A DNA stretch of 64,000 nucleotides from Gordionus sp. m RMFG-2023 (lineage: Eukaryota > Nematomorpha > Gordioida > Chordodea > Parachordodidae): the NCBI RefSeq assembly GCF_954871325.1, contig NC_088776.1, forward strand, positions 61,094,954-61,158,953, read 5' to 3'. A program made the translations under genes and the position numbers. Below the pieces are notes generated by a model. It worked only from the letters and a program-made list of their open reading frames with translations. It ran no database searches and was not told where the DNA came from. Positions 24,852 through 36,318 of the stretch are shown one piece after another (position 1 is the stretch's first letter; each line of letters opens with the position of its first letter).

Positions 24852-25175
24852 TGTAGAGTAACATGAATATGTGCACAAAGGTAAAAAGGTGTTTAATTAT
24901 ATTTAACCTTACAGCGAGTAGTGATACACCCCAATACTATTAATACTATTTTTTCCATTTCACACTTCTATTATATACATTTTTTATACGTTCAAATTAG
25001 AATATAAACGAAATACAAAAAAGTAAAATAATATTAAAAAAGTAAGGTTACGCCGTTTATAAAATAAAATTAGATTATAACAAATAACAAAAATTAGATT
25101 ATATAAATAATAAAAATTAGATTATAAAAAATTCAAAAACAAAAAGAATTCAAAAACAAAAGTATATAACGCAAC
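24852..25175 (-). repeat. Gypsy 5' LTR (right)
   Basis: Same ends as the left LTR. As the element is read on the minus strand, this is the upstream LTR and should hold the promoter. It differs from its partner mainly by fewer 17-bp units and a short segment near 24,908-24,932. Confidence 0.95.
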
Positions 25176-25339
25176 AGTATTAGATAAAAAATAACGATAT
25201 TTTATTTGACATTATTATTTGAAGTAATTATTTAGGATATTTAAATATTTTTTGGTCAGGGTTTGGGTCTGACATCTCTTACAATCACCCAAACCCTAGC
25301 TCTGGTCGAATCTGACTAAGGACAACCCTTTGACATCTA

Positions 25340-26413
25340 TATATAAATTATTTTATCTATTTTCTTTCTCTAAACATTTTTACTTTCAAAATTTACATTT
25401 CTCTAAACAGGCATGGTTTGAAATTGATAAACTGTATTTTAAATTCATTTTATTCAACTCCAACTATTTTTTCTCCTCATCTTCCTTGGTCTATAATATT
25501 ATCAATGTTAACACATAAATAATTATATCTTTTTTACAAAAAGGCTTTAAAAATCACCAAATGTAAATATTATGCTAATATCATTAAGTTCAAACAAAAT
25601 TTTACAATATTAGATTGATATCTAATGACTTGTATTTGCGAAAATATTTTTATTGAAAATATATTAATAATTTTAAATCATATATTTTATTTTAAAGTAT
25701 TCCCACTTTTATGATATTCTCTCATTATATCATTGTGATTTCTTAAACCAGTAATGTCCAGGAATTTTCTTAAAATTATTTTTAATTCCATTGGCTGAAT
25801 TTTAATGTTAAATGAAACATTTCGTTCCATTTACCTTATTAATAAATCATAAACTTTTTTCCAACAACCCCCCCTCCCCCATATAATGTATACTATATGT
25901 CAATATAAACAAAAATTGAATGACTTATTAATAAAAAAATTTGGATAAAAAATTATAAATCGAAAATCCCTGCAAAAACCATGCAATATGTGGGTCTAAA
26001 GTTCTAAAATATAAGGGAAAAATAATTATCTAATGGCGTACTTTCCATTTAGCAAAATACATGTATCTAAGATCTAGTTTTGATAAATGATCAATAAAGG
26101 CTTTGCCTAGCCTAAAAAACATTCTTTTTATAATTTATGCATATATTGAAAAAATTTTTTGAATCCCATTTATTATTTTGTCCACTCTTGATTGTTAATA
26201 GTTTGAAAAGATAGAAATTTAAATTAACAATTTGAGGGGAAATTTTGCTGAGGCTCAAAATCGGAAAAAAATTGTTTGAATGTTTTATTAAATTGAAGTA
26301 TCATTTACTTAAATAATATATGGTAAGAAAGATTGTATAATTTTTTTTTAGTTACATATCTCCATTAATTAAACTATAGCTATGAAATTGTCTTAACAAA
26401 TATCTACTATTAA
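25340..26413. other. AT-rich, no gene seen
   Basis: Nothing supported apart from a C-rich run near 25,866-25,880. Short open frames here are chance AT-rich readings. Confidence 0.45.
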
Positions 26414-26421
26414 TTACGAAG

Positions 26422-27984
26422 CAGTGCCGTCATTAGGGAGGGGCGAACAGGGGCTCTAGCCTCCTGAAAAATTTGAATAGCCCCCTGAAGCAAAAAATTA
26501 ATTTTGACTTTCTAAATTTTTATTAAATGAATATTATTTTAATTATTAGATTAGATTAATACATATAAATTATATTTTCATTATGTCAGCTTGCAATCAA
26601 ATTCTGTGTTAAAAATAGAATATCAATATCACTCACTAAATATTAATTTAGCATTCAGTTGAAGCTTAATTGACTTTTATTATTTAAATTATTATATAAC
26701 TATATAAATAAATATAATTATTTATTAATTGAAAATTAAGAAATTTAATATTGTATTTAGCCTAGTAAGTAAACATATAGTTTATAATCCTCTATTATAT
26801 ATAATAGTTTATAAAATATTAGATAAAATGCCATTTTCAGTTTTCGATAGTTATATAATATAATGCAGTTAATATTTTAATAAATTTTACTAATAAATGC
26901 TTTTGATCATAAATATAAGTAACAATTTGCATTCAATTTTAACACCATCTGTTTATTTTAATATTATTAAAAATTAAACATCTTATTATTCATCTCACAA
27001 TGTTTATAATATATTAGATATCTTTTCTTCCCTTTTTTACATGTTTTTAGTTAAGCTATTTTTTCTCTTTAATAAAACAGTTTTGAGTTAAATTTTTAAT
27101 ACGTGTATTTTTTAATAATATTATTAACTTATTTTAAGATATATTATTTAAAACTTTCATTATTTCACAAGATATAATATACCAACTAGAGGTGGTGCCA
27201 CATAATATTTAAAATCTTAATTGCTTTCATCATATTTTTAAGGCTTTAATATGTTTGCATAATTTCTTTTAAAGATTTTATGTGTTTTTGTTTTATCAAT
27301 TTATTTAGCATAATAATATCTGATATGAGTTAACATCGTGAGTGTCATGGCTAGGACTGAAAATTAATCATAATTTATTATTTGTGTGACTATATAATTT
27401 AAGATTATTACTATAGCTGCTGAGAGCAAATGATTGCATATTTTAAATAAGCAATAATTGTCAGTGGTTTTATATAATTACAAATGTAAGATAATCTTTT
27501 AGAAATTTACTATCTCATAATGTTTATCTCGATTTCTTATCTAGCTTCAATCGTCAATTAAGAGAAACCTCTAACCACCATATAATTCTATGATTTGGAT
27601 TGGTAGTTTATATTTCTTTTTCAAGAATTGTTGATTTGGATAGACCTATAACTTTTTCCTTAATAGTCCATTCCATAAAGCTTCGTCTAAAATGGTGAGA
27701 GAGATTTATTAGATTCATGACTTTTTCTCAAGGCAAGTTGCTCAGAATTATATTATATTAGGTTTTTAAAACCCATTATCAATTAAAGCATGTGTATGAA
27801 TTAATTAAACTTTTTCATCACTTGTAATTCTTTTGACAAAAATTATATCAACAATCGAAAATATCTAAATTGTAATTAATAGATTTTGTATTAAAAATCA
27901 TTATAGTTGGGAACATAAGGCAAAGCCCCCATAATTTTTTTTTAGTTGAGCCCCCTGAGATTTTAAAGGATAGCGAAGCTCCTG
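26422..27984. mobile_element. Non-autonomous hAT-type element, 1.56 kb
   Basis: Flanked by a perfect 8-bp duplication TTACGAAG (26,414-26,421 and 27,985-27,992). The left end is CAGTGCCGTCATTAGGGAGG; the right end reversed starts CAGGAGCTTCGCTA. Both ends continue with GC-richer motifs (AGCCCCCTGA on the left, CAGGGGGCTCAACT on the right) around an AT-rich centre without an open transposase. The 8-bp duplication and CAG termini fit hAT. Related end fragments lie at 15,470 and 61,195. Confidence 0.75.
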
Positions 27985-28090
27985 TTACGAAGTGAATTTT
28001 TAAATAAAGGTTTTATTATAAAATCGTGTGATAAAAATTCCAAATAGTTAAAATAAAAAATATAATTTAATAAAATGAACTAAATAAATA

Positions 28091-28230
28091 TTTACAAAGG
28101 AATCATAATTCATTTAGCCAAATGATTAAATATTGAATAAAACATATATTTCCCCAAATAGTTTACAAAGGAATCATAATTCATTTAGCCAAGTGATAAA
28201 ATATTGAATAAAACATATAATTCCTCAAAA
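28091..28230. repeat. 71-bp tandem duplication
   Basis: The block beginning 'tttacaaaggaatcataatt' at 28,091 repeats at 28,162 with few differences. Non-coding. Confidence 0.85.
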
Positions 28231-28646
28231 TAAAATTTAAAATATGTAAATAACTATATAATGAATAAAAATATTATATTTCCGGATTTATGCTCTTAAT
28301 AATAATTTATATAATATTACAAAAATAAATTGATAAATATATAATCAATATTGTATAGAAAAAGAAAAATTCTATCAGAAATATGACAAAAATATTAATG
28401 TTAAGTTAAAAAATTAAACACTTGCACAAAACAAATTAAATCTTGGCGCGTTATATAAATAATTTATCCTCCTAAGAAAATGATAAATTAATTTTATAAA
28501 ATCCAAATCATTAAATAAAGATTTATAAACTAATGGCAGATTATTTTATTATAATGATTATTTTTAAAAAAGAGAGTAAAGACACCAGTGCAATAATACA
28601 ATATAAAAGATGTTATAGATTTTTTTAAATTTTATGGAAAACTTAC

Positions 28647-28665
28647 CCACCACTACATTATAAGA
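28647..28665 (-). other. 19-nt segment with strong splice signals
   Basis: Minus strand: TTTTTATATTTAG, then 19 bases reading TCT TAT AAT GTA GTG GTG G, then GTAAGTTTTCC, the best donor consensus seen here. Unlike the other candidate micro-exons it is not a multiple of three. It could be a non-coding exon or chance. Confidence 0.3.
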
Positions 28666-28783
28666 CTAAATATAAAAAAAAATACATTTTCTTTAATTGT
28701 ATATCACTAAGATATTTTTAATCAAATCACACAATGATTGTTCAAGTTTCAAATAATAAATAAAATATAAAAATAATAATGAT

Positions 28784-29344
28784 CAGAGGTTTGTAATGGG
28801 CTGGTTGCAAGAGGCTAGAATTAAATATTGACATATGATGGAGTACAAAATGTTAGAAAGCATTCATAATATGTATTACAAGATCTCTCTATTTTTATAG
28901 TCTAGTGATGTAATTGATATAAGGATCTGTTAGGGGAAGGTAATAAGACTATAATTAAAAGTTATAAGAATATTTTATTTTAATATTAAAAATTCTCACT
29001 AACAAATTTCATATCTATATACATTTTATAAAATTCAATTTAACAATTTATTTAATCGGTTAACATAAAATAACAATCTTTTAAACCAACAAAGTATTAT
29101 GAAACTATTAAGTTAATAATATGAAAAGTATAAGAAATAATAAATAAGTCCGTAAAGTAAATATTAAGCTAATAGATAGTGAAATATTAGAAATAATAAA
29201 AATAAATACGTAAGTTAAATGGAATATATTAACAGGATCAATGAGTGCTAAAATAACCAATGGACAAGGTGTGTTATAGAGGTAGGGGTTTAAAATTTTT
29301 TAAATGGGTTGGCTTGTTGTCCAACTACCCATTGCAGACCTCTA
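28784..29344. mobile_element. hAT-like MITE, about 561 bp
   Basis: Left end CAGAGGTTTGTAATGGGCTG matches the reversed right end TAGAGGTCTGCAATGGGTAG. Flanking 8-mers (ATAATGAT, ATTTTGAC) agree at five of eight positions, so the insertion is old or the limits are slightly off. End sequence is close to the MITE at 5,834. Confidence 0.6.
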
Positions 29345-29352
29345 ATTTTGAC

Positions 29353-30800
29353 TAAGGATAAACGAATGCATATTAATCTATGTCTTACATAGCAAGACTA
29401 AAAAAGTAAAAGTTAAGAATTTATATATCAAATGAAATACAATTTAGAAATATAACATGATAAACTTACACTCTAAAACTTTAAAATATCGTAGGAAAAT
29501 AAAGAGGAAATTGGAATTATTAGAAATATAAAGAATTTATAAATCTACGTAAACAATATAATCAAATACTTAACATTCTAACCATAAATTTAAAATAAAA
29601 ACTTTATTTATTAAGTGTAAATTAATATCATTTGGCGATATCCTAAAATTAAACAACTATTATTAATTAGTTATTGGTCTATTGCTAAGTTGTTACAGAC
29701 TTTTGTCGAATGCGGCTTTTATGCAGCCTACAAGGGAAAACACCGTAAAAACTGCCGTTAGAATGTGATATGGGATTTTAGATAACTTACAAGTCAAGCT
29801 TTCAATCTCACATAGTTTATCATTATATATTTATAGAATAATAATTTGGATCAAATAAATTTTTTAAAGTATTGACTATTAATTAGAGACGAATTTGCTT
29901 TGAATATTCCCCTTGTAATTTCTTATAATAAATTGTATTTACATAATGTATGAGTCAAATTTTTAAATAAAAGTTAATTAAATTCTGTTTTTTAAAAAAA
30001 TTGTTTATTTTCTTCATCTAAATTTTAATTATAAATATTTAAAATAAAATAATGTTATATTTGCAAATTTTCAAAAAAATTGAATCGAATACTTTACATT
30101 CTAATTCTAAATGTAAATAAAAATATATAAGGATTATATGATATTATAAAATTATAAGATAATAGAAAATGATAAATATAAATTCTATACTAAATTCATG
30201 CTATACTAATGTTAATGTTTCATACGAGTTAATATTATTTAATTAAGGTATGGGGGTAGAGGAAACATGGGTAATCATAGGTTTTGCTGGCCCAGCAAGC
30301 TATGGAGTAGGATTAGAAAGAGACATTTTGACCATTATTAATTGATAGATGAGAGGAATCAATAAAATCAAACTAAGTGACACATTTTAAATATAGAATC
30401 TATTTTATTTCAGAGTGGTCCGAGAATACTCATAAAGACTGGTAGAGAGAATTTAAAATATAAGAGAGCACAGCGAACAAATCTTATATAATCCAAATGC
30501 ATAATTAAACTATTCAAAATTTATAAAAAGTACAAATTATTGAAATTTTTTTTTTATAAATTTCCTGATATATTTAAATTTTGAAAATACCAATATCAAA
30601 TAAAATAATATTAAAATTAACATATCTAATATAGGAAATAAAACAGTATTATATAAAAAAGGAGGTGGGACTACAAGTTCTCAAAAAACAACTATAATTA
30701 TATATTAAAATAATGATTGTGAAAGCACAAGATATTCACAAAGAATCGTGTACTTTTATTTATCATAATGTGTGGTAATATTCTTAGATAATCATATTAA
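29353..30800. other. AT-rich, no gene seen
   Basis: No supported exon. A GC-richer patch at 30,245-30,310 ('gctggcccagcaagc' is partly palindromic) is unexplained and could be a transposon scrap. Confidence 0.4.
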
Positions 30801-30812
30801 TAGAGAAAAAAG

Positions 30813-31450
30813 TTAGATCTTTATATGTGATTTCTGGTGTCTTAGAATTGGCATAATTTCCTTAGCTATACATAAAAATTGGAAGAAAATATGGTTATAG
30901 AAAATGACAACTTTCAAAACTCCTCTCTCTCTATAGTAAATTTTAGAGGAACAGAAAGGGGAAATACCTTGTATAATATAGAAATCGTACCCCCAGAATT
31001 GGCTGTGACCGGATAAGCACCTAAAATTTATACCACATTATGTTGGAAAAGGCAAATCATATAGGTTATAATATTATGAATTATAAAAAATAAGCAATGA
31101 TTGGGGGCAGTTGTTAATGATATGCCACCGCCTGGCTAAGTAAAATGTTAGCAAAATTTTTATCTTCGTCTGGGTCTATGATATGTAACTTATTTAAAAA
31201 AAAAGAGATTTGCACCAGGTGAAATACTGAACCTTCAAATGAAGGAAATTATAAATCATATATAGATTCTATTGCATAACCAACTGGGTCTGCGCAAGAA
31301 GATAGATGGATAGCCGATAGTTGATAATAATAGTGCATTATGCCATTTTGGCTCTTGGAATATAAATTTATTCACACAATTATAAGCTAGCATTAATTGC
31401 CCTATAATAAAAAAAAATATAACAGCTGGACACAACGATTTTCGAGCCAT
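30813..31450 (-). CDS. Gene D: putative secreted protein, exons incomplete
   Basis: Family not recognised. A Met at 31,450 opens MARKSLCPAVIFFFIIGQLM, a textbook signal-peptide layout (basic start, hydrophobic core). A phase-1 donor GTGTGAAT follows codon Asn24, and another (GTTGGTTA) follows ...LRRP. Downstream phase-1 candidates are 31,175-31,114 (PDEDKNFANILLSQAVAYH then stop), 31,020-30,991 (30 nt, AYPVTANSG; the exon could instead extend to a GTATTTCC donor) and 30,865-30,813 (KEIMPILRHQKSHIKI then stop). The two stop-ending exons would compete, so the splicing pattern is unresolved. Either this is a separate gene or its 3' exons terminate the micro-exon run upstream. Confidence 0.35.
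30991..31020 (-). CDS. 30-nt candidate exon (reads AYPVTANSG)
   Basis: Minus strand: acceptor TATAAATTTTAG, a 30-base symmetric phase-1 exon, donor GTACGATTTC. Its base composition is clearly less AT-rich than the surroundings, as expected for coding sequence. Confidence 0.45.
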
Positions 31451-31469
31451 TGTACAATTCGCGGAAACT

Positions 31470-32380
31470 TTAAATATAAACCCGTAATTAATGTAGATTA
31501 CGATTCCAACAATTATACCTCATAATGAATTGCAATGATAAAAATCTTAACCCTAATAAACAAAACAACTCCACAAGCGCCTCTCAAAATCAAACTTTAA
31601 AAAATATGGTAACCTCCGACATAACAACCTATGACTCATTTCAGAATAATTTTTGATAACAACCAATAACAACCAAAACAATCGTTTAATCAAATATCAA
31701 ATCGTCGTTACGTCAGAAATGAATGATACAATAATATCAAGAAAATGCTTACGTTATGAAGTTTTGCTCAAATATAAGAGGAAATCAATGATATGAAGTT
31801 TCGCTCAACGTCGGTTTCAAGAGAATTTCATAGATACGAAGTATTAAATCACTAAAAAAAATATTATTAAATTATAGTTACGGTTAAATGTGGCATGTAG
31901 TACCTTAAAAAATGGGTACATGTTGTATTATAATTAATATTAATTTATTATATAAAAATAATTGATAAAAAAAATAATGTTAAAAAAAAATATATTATAT
32001 TAGTAAAAATCGGCGATTATTGATAATTATTATTTTTATGTTGTAAAATTCAAAACATGAATAAAATATTTAGTTTGCAGAATTTTTGGCCATCTTACAT
32101 TTCTTACAGTTTAGGGCTCTTACAATTCTTACACATAATATAAGCATAAATTTGAATGTGAATAAAATAAAGATTGATTTGATGTTATATATATTTTAAT
32201 GAATCACTGACAATTTTTTGATGTAAAATATAATTATTTTTATATTATCCGCCACTTGTTTTTTATAATCATTTTATGGAAACTTTTAAAATTATATTTT
32301 TTCTTTTATCTTTCTTCCAAAATCATTCTAACATTTATATAACCAAAATATATAGATAATTTAATTTATCATGAGAGAAA
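31470..32380. other. Region upstream of gene D start
   Basis: AT-rich with short direct repeats such as 'atgaagttt(c/t)gctca' at about 31,757 and 31,795. A 'tttaaatata' stretch about 20 bp upstream of the Met at 31,450 could serve as a TATA element, but AT-richness makes this weak. Confidence 0.25.
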
Positions 32381-32389
32381 TATTTCTAC

Positions 32390-32410
32390 CTGGAACAACT
32401 TCTGCTGCCA
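32390..32410 (-). CDS. 21-nt candidate micro-exon (reads AAEVVP)
   Basis: Minus strand: acceptor GATTAACAAG, then TG GCA GCA GAA GTT GTT CCA G, then donor GTAGAAATATT. Symmetric phase 1. Same length, phase and core peptide as the exons at 34,725 and 35,436. Confidence 0.6.
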
Positions 32411-32779
32411 CTTGTTAATCATATAAAATAAATTAAAATATTAAAGCAATTTTTGAAAATTCATCTTAATAAAAAATTCTATAATAAAATATTTATAAAA
32501 ACAAGGTATATTAAATAATAATACAAATTATCATATTTATAAAAACGTGCAACATAATTATTTTATAAGAAAAAATATATTTTACTAATACTGTCTCAAA
32601 AATGAAACGCGTTATTCGTTACATCTAAAAAAAGGAACGTGTTATCATTACGTTACCTGTGAAAAAGGGTTCATGCGCTATTGGCTATTCAAAAAAAATA
32701 ACGTTACTCGTTAATTAAATATTATATACCTATATATCTAATATAAATAAAATAATACAAAAAATAATATATATCTTTT

Positions 32780-33130
32780 TATGATAATTGTTTGGAGCCG
32801 ATAGCTCTCATAAATTCGGATGGTAAGCGTCCCGACGGCATGTCTTTGATGTCTTGGAAAGGCGGTAAAAGACTTGTTTGGGATGTCTCGTGTGTTACCT
32901 CCTTTCCGGCTAACGTAATTATTGACTTGGAACTCCAAGAAATCACAAAGTTTAATAAATATTGATCCCTCTCTAATTCTTTTATATTTATCCCCTTAAT
33001 TTTTAGCGTTCTGGGAAACCCCGGTTCCCAATCCCTAAATATTAAATCAATTAGGTAGAATTCATTAAGGAGTGGGATAAAAAACGAGTCCTTAAATCCA
33101 ATTCGAAATCCTAAAACTACAAGTGTTTCT
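32780..33130 (+). mobile_element. LINE 3' end, plus strand, same family
   Basis: Reads LEPIALINSDGKRPDGMSLM, then SWKGGKRLVWDVSCVTSFPA, then, in decayed frame, FIPLIFSVLGNPGS. This is the SDGKRPDG...WD motif set seen in the minus-strand LINE fragments elsewhere. It is 5'-truncated to about 350 bp. Its minus-strand open frame is only a shadow. Confidence 0.8.
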
Positions 33131-33149
33131 TCGAAACACTCCCTTTTCC

Positions 33150-34470
33150 CTCCTAGTCCATAACGTATGGTTTTTCTATTTTATAAATATACAATAAATT
33201 AATTATAATATGTATAATGTAATATTATATTTTCAACCTAATATATTATAATATATATTATATAATTAATATTTAAAAAAAAAATAATTTTGATAACTAT
33301 TTTATATATATATAATTTTTTTAAATAATGCAATAATACTTTATAAGTTATTTTTCTAATGATTTTATTTTTAATAAAAATTTATTTTTAATATTTTGAT
33401 CAGATAAACAAGAGGGCTTAGTGTTAAACACAACTTTTGCTGAGATTAACACACGTTTATCTGGCGCAAAGGATGGGAGTGTTGTATTATATTTGGAAAA
33501 AATCTTAATTCTTACTCAAAAGAATCTTTATTAGATCATCATCCACTTTTTAAATCTTTTATTCCAAAATAATGTGACATGTTTGCCTTTTCTTTGTCAA
33601 GATCTATTCATAACAAATATAAGTTCAAGCTTCCTCATCGCTGAGATTCAAGGCCAATCTGACTTAAATAGCATGAATGTGATAATATATTCATGAAATA
33701 AAATATTATCAATAAAGTTGTTAACAATACTTCAACTGTATACCCTTTATTTTTAATTTTCAGAATTTCATTAATGAATGGCTTACAAAATGAAATTATT
33801 TAAAACCATAATTTTAATATTTTATAATCATTGGCTTAAGATTTCCGTAGTGTATTATATTTCCCTTCTAAAATTGGAAGAGCCGTAGGAATAGGTTCCA
33901 TAAACTAGAAATTCCTGTATATAGCCACTATATATATTTATGAACGACTTGTCATAATTTGAAAATTTCTGCAATTTGGATTTTATTCGTCAAGTGGCAA
34001 TTTTAACAAAACTATCTATTAATTTCATGGAGTTGAGTTCTTATTTGTTATAATCAGTTTTAACATATATTCTATTTTTTCAAAAAAAAATTGTTTATGT
34101 TTATTGCACAATTGAGTTTAAAATAATTAAGTTGGAACACAATCTACATTTATAAAGTGTAAACTTTATACCCTTAGTGTTCTTCATTGGTGTAAAAAAT
34201 ATTTTGATATTAAAGCCAAGACATTTAATCATTTTCATCTATAGAAAATATACAATTGACATCATATTCAATAAATTAAATTAAAATATTAATAAGAATA
34301 TGATTATTAACATATTCATTGATTCAATATTTATTAGATTAATAATCTTGACTGAAAATTTAATAAAGAAAATATAAAATAAATAAAGTAATTTGGTGGT
34401 TGATGTGAATTAAAAACTAGGCATTTATAAAATATATATATTTTAAATATTTTTTAAGAAAAAGTTGAAG
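33150..34470. other. AT-rich, no gene seen
   Basis: Lies between two candidate micro-exons, so probably intron if the gene is real. No repeats or frames supported. Confidence 0.45.
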
Positions 34471-34724
34471 TAATGAGTACTTTTACTCAAAAAAAACGCG
34501 TTACCTTTACATCTAGAAAACGTTAATGAATTGTGTATCATTTTTTGTAAAGTAAACGCCGTCAATAACGACGTTACTTTTTTAATTTACAATATTATAT
34601 TTACCATATTTCTATAAATTTATAAAGTTTTATTTCTTTTTCACTCTTATTGTCTTTTCTTATATTCTTAAATAGGATATATAAATAAAATATGTGCAAT
34701 CTTTCATATAACAAATATTCTTAC

Positions 34725-34745
34725 TCGGAGCCACTTCTTCAGCAA
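34725..34745 (-). CDS. 21-nt candidate micro-exon (reads AEEVAP)
   Basis: Minus strand: acceptor ATTTACAACAAG, then TT GCT GAA GAA GTG GCT CCG A, then donor GTAAGAATA, a good match to donor consensus. Symmetric phase 1. Confidence 0.65.
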
Positions 34746-35435
34746 CTTGTTGTAAATTTGAATTTATTAAAATAGGAATGAAATTCAGAGAATTTGACCT
34801 TTCATTCCTTAAAAAATATTAAATTTAAATTAACTAAAAATGAAAAACTTTATTATAATCAAAGATATTTTTAATATTTTTCAGGGCCTCTATCATAATA
34901 TATTTTGTAAGAAAAGTTTTAAACTGTAATAAAACGTTCCATATCATGTACTTTTCAGTTTCCGTTTCTTAAATTTATTCCAAAGTTCTCTCCACTTATT
35001 TATTTATATATATTTTCTTTTTATAGTATTTATAAGGTGTTTTAATATGGAATAAGTGCTAAACAAAAATCCTCTCAATAAAAATTCTGACAATTTTTAA
35101 ATCTCAAAAATTTGATATAACCCTGAAATAAATCATATTATTTATTAGAATATGCCTAGTTTTCAGAAAATGCCTGGGAAAACCATTCAGCTAATTTATA
35201 TCATTAGTTTTTTTCCATTTAATTTTTTTTTAAAAAAACCTATACTGCTAATTGTGTATATTAAATGTAATATTTTACAGCTAAAATAAGATTTTTTTTT
35301 CAAAAGAAAAATTAAACGTCAGTGAATATTTTAAAATTGAGAAATTAAGATACACTACGGGAGTTTTCTGAATTAGTTCTTATCTTAACTTGCTATTCTA
35401 TATATATTGATAATTTATAATGAAACTATTCCTAC

Positions 35436-35456
35436 CTGGAGCAACAACCTCTGCCA
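35436..35456 (-). CDS. 21-nt candidate micro-exon (reads AEVVAP)
   Basis: Minus strand: acceptor AATTGTCATCAAG, then TG GCA GAG GTT GTT GCT CCA G, then donor GTAGGAATAG. Symmetric phase 1, clearly paralogous to the exons at 32,390 and 34,725. Confidence 0.65.
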
Positions 35457-35673
35457 CTTGATGACAATTTAAATAAAATAACTCATTATAATTTTAAATA
35501 ATTAAATATACTATAAATTTATTTAGGCTCGGTCCGGGTCAAGACCTATGAAAAATATATATATATTAGAAACACTGAACTAATGATATGCTCAAAAAAT
35601 ATTCTATATTGATATAGATTAGTTTAACCAGTTACAATGTATGTTTGTTTAATATAATAATTTTTTGTATTAC

Positions 35674-35691
35674 CTTCCATGACTCCTGCAT
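35674..35691 (-). CDS. 18-nt candidate micro-exon (reads AGVME)
   Basis: Minus strand: acceptor TTTTCATTTTAG, then AT GCA GGA GTC ATG GAA G, then donor GTAATACAAAA. Both splice sites are strong; symmetric phase 1. Confidence 0.65.
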
Positions 35692-36190
35692 CTAAAATGA
35701 AAATTTTAATTTTATACTAGTAATGGATAATCTATAACCGTTTCAAGTCACTAATCAGAAAAATATTATCTAAAAATGTTATCGGGCTTATTTAAGAAAC
35801 TAATAAAACCAAAAGTCATTTCGGATATTCCATTTTTAGTCAGATATCAGACGGTAAAATAATCTCTACAATTTTGAAGTTAAATCGAAATTTATATAGC
35901 ATAATATATAAAATATAAAAGTAAATTTTAGCTGATTTCTAAAGCCTTCCTTATTTAATCCAGTAAAATTTTGTCTAACTCTGTATAATATAATTTAATA
36001 ATAAAATAAATTGACAAATTGGATCCTTCAATATAATAACGACATTATTTTATACTTCTCATATACATATTAATTGAAATATACATTTTAAAAAATTTGA
36101 AAAGTTCGGTCAAAGCTGAGATGAAAGATTTTATTGTTGTCGAAAATTTTGTTTTAATTTATCAATATTAAATAAGATAAAGTAAATCAC

Positions 36191-36214
36191 CATAAATCCC
36201 CTCCACCGGTCCAA
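36191..36214 (-). CDS. 24-nt candidate micro-exon (reads GPVEGIY)
   Basis: Minus strand: acceptor TTTATTTTTTAG with a long T tract, then a 24-base symmetric phase-1 exon, then donor GTGATTTAC. It is notably GC-rich for its surroundings. The donor is the weak point. Confidence 0.5.
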
Positions 36215-36300
36215 CTAAAAAATAAAAAAATTAAAAAGATATTTTATTGAAATATATTAAACAATATGTTTTAAAATATAAAGATTGTTTATTATATTAC

Positions 36301-36318
36301 CTTCTAAGGGTTCTACAT
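36301..36318 (-). CDS. 18-nt candidate micro-exon (reads VEPLE)
   Basis: Minus strand: acceptor AATTTTGCTTTTAG, then AT GTA GAA CCC TTA GAA G, then donor GTAATATAATA. Same length, phase and donor type as 35,674 and 42,203. Confidence 0.65.

Larger units (their letters stand above)
19537..25175 (-). mobile_element. Ty3/gypsy LTR retrotransposon, whole-looking, young
   Basis: A complete-looking gypsy-type (Metaviridae) element on the minus strand. It has two LTRs bounded by TG and CA, a 5-bp target duplication GTATT (19,532-19,536 and 25,176-25,180), a primer-binding site touching the 5' LTR, a purine tract touching the 3' LTR, a gag-side region, and one long pol frame with protease, reverse transcriptase, RNase H and integrase in the gypsy order. 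The LTRs are almost the same apart from the number of short tandem repeats and one short replaced stretch, so the insertion looks recent. The pol frame looks whole. It is inserted inside an older hAT-like sequence. Confidence 0.95.
16014..25339. mobile_element. Possible hAT-like element interrupted by gypsy and satellite
   Basis: The left end reads TAGAGGTCTGCAAAG followed by CGGCCCGAGCC; the right end, reversed, reads TAGATGTCAAAGGG with GGTTTGGGTC nearby, resembling the ends of the MITEs at 5,834 and 28,784. An identical 8-mer, TATATAAA, flanks both ends (16,006-16,013 and 25,340-25,347). Removing the gypsy insertion leaves about 3.7 kb. The 8-mer is low complexity and the ends match only partly, so two unrelated end fragments are also possible. 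Confidence 0.4.

Noticed and set aside
34803-34811. 9-nt phase-1 candidate exon (reads MK)
   Set aside because: Donor GTCAAATT and the very short length make chance likely; it lacks any paralogue.
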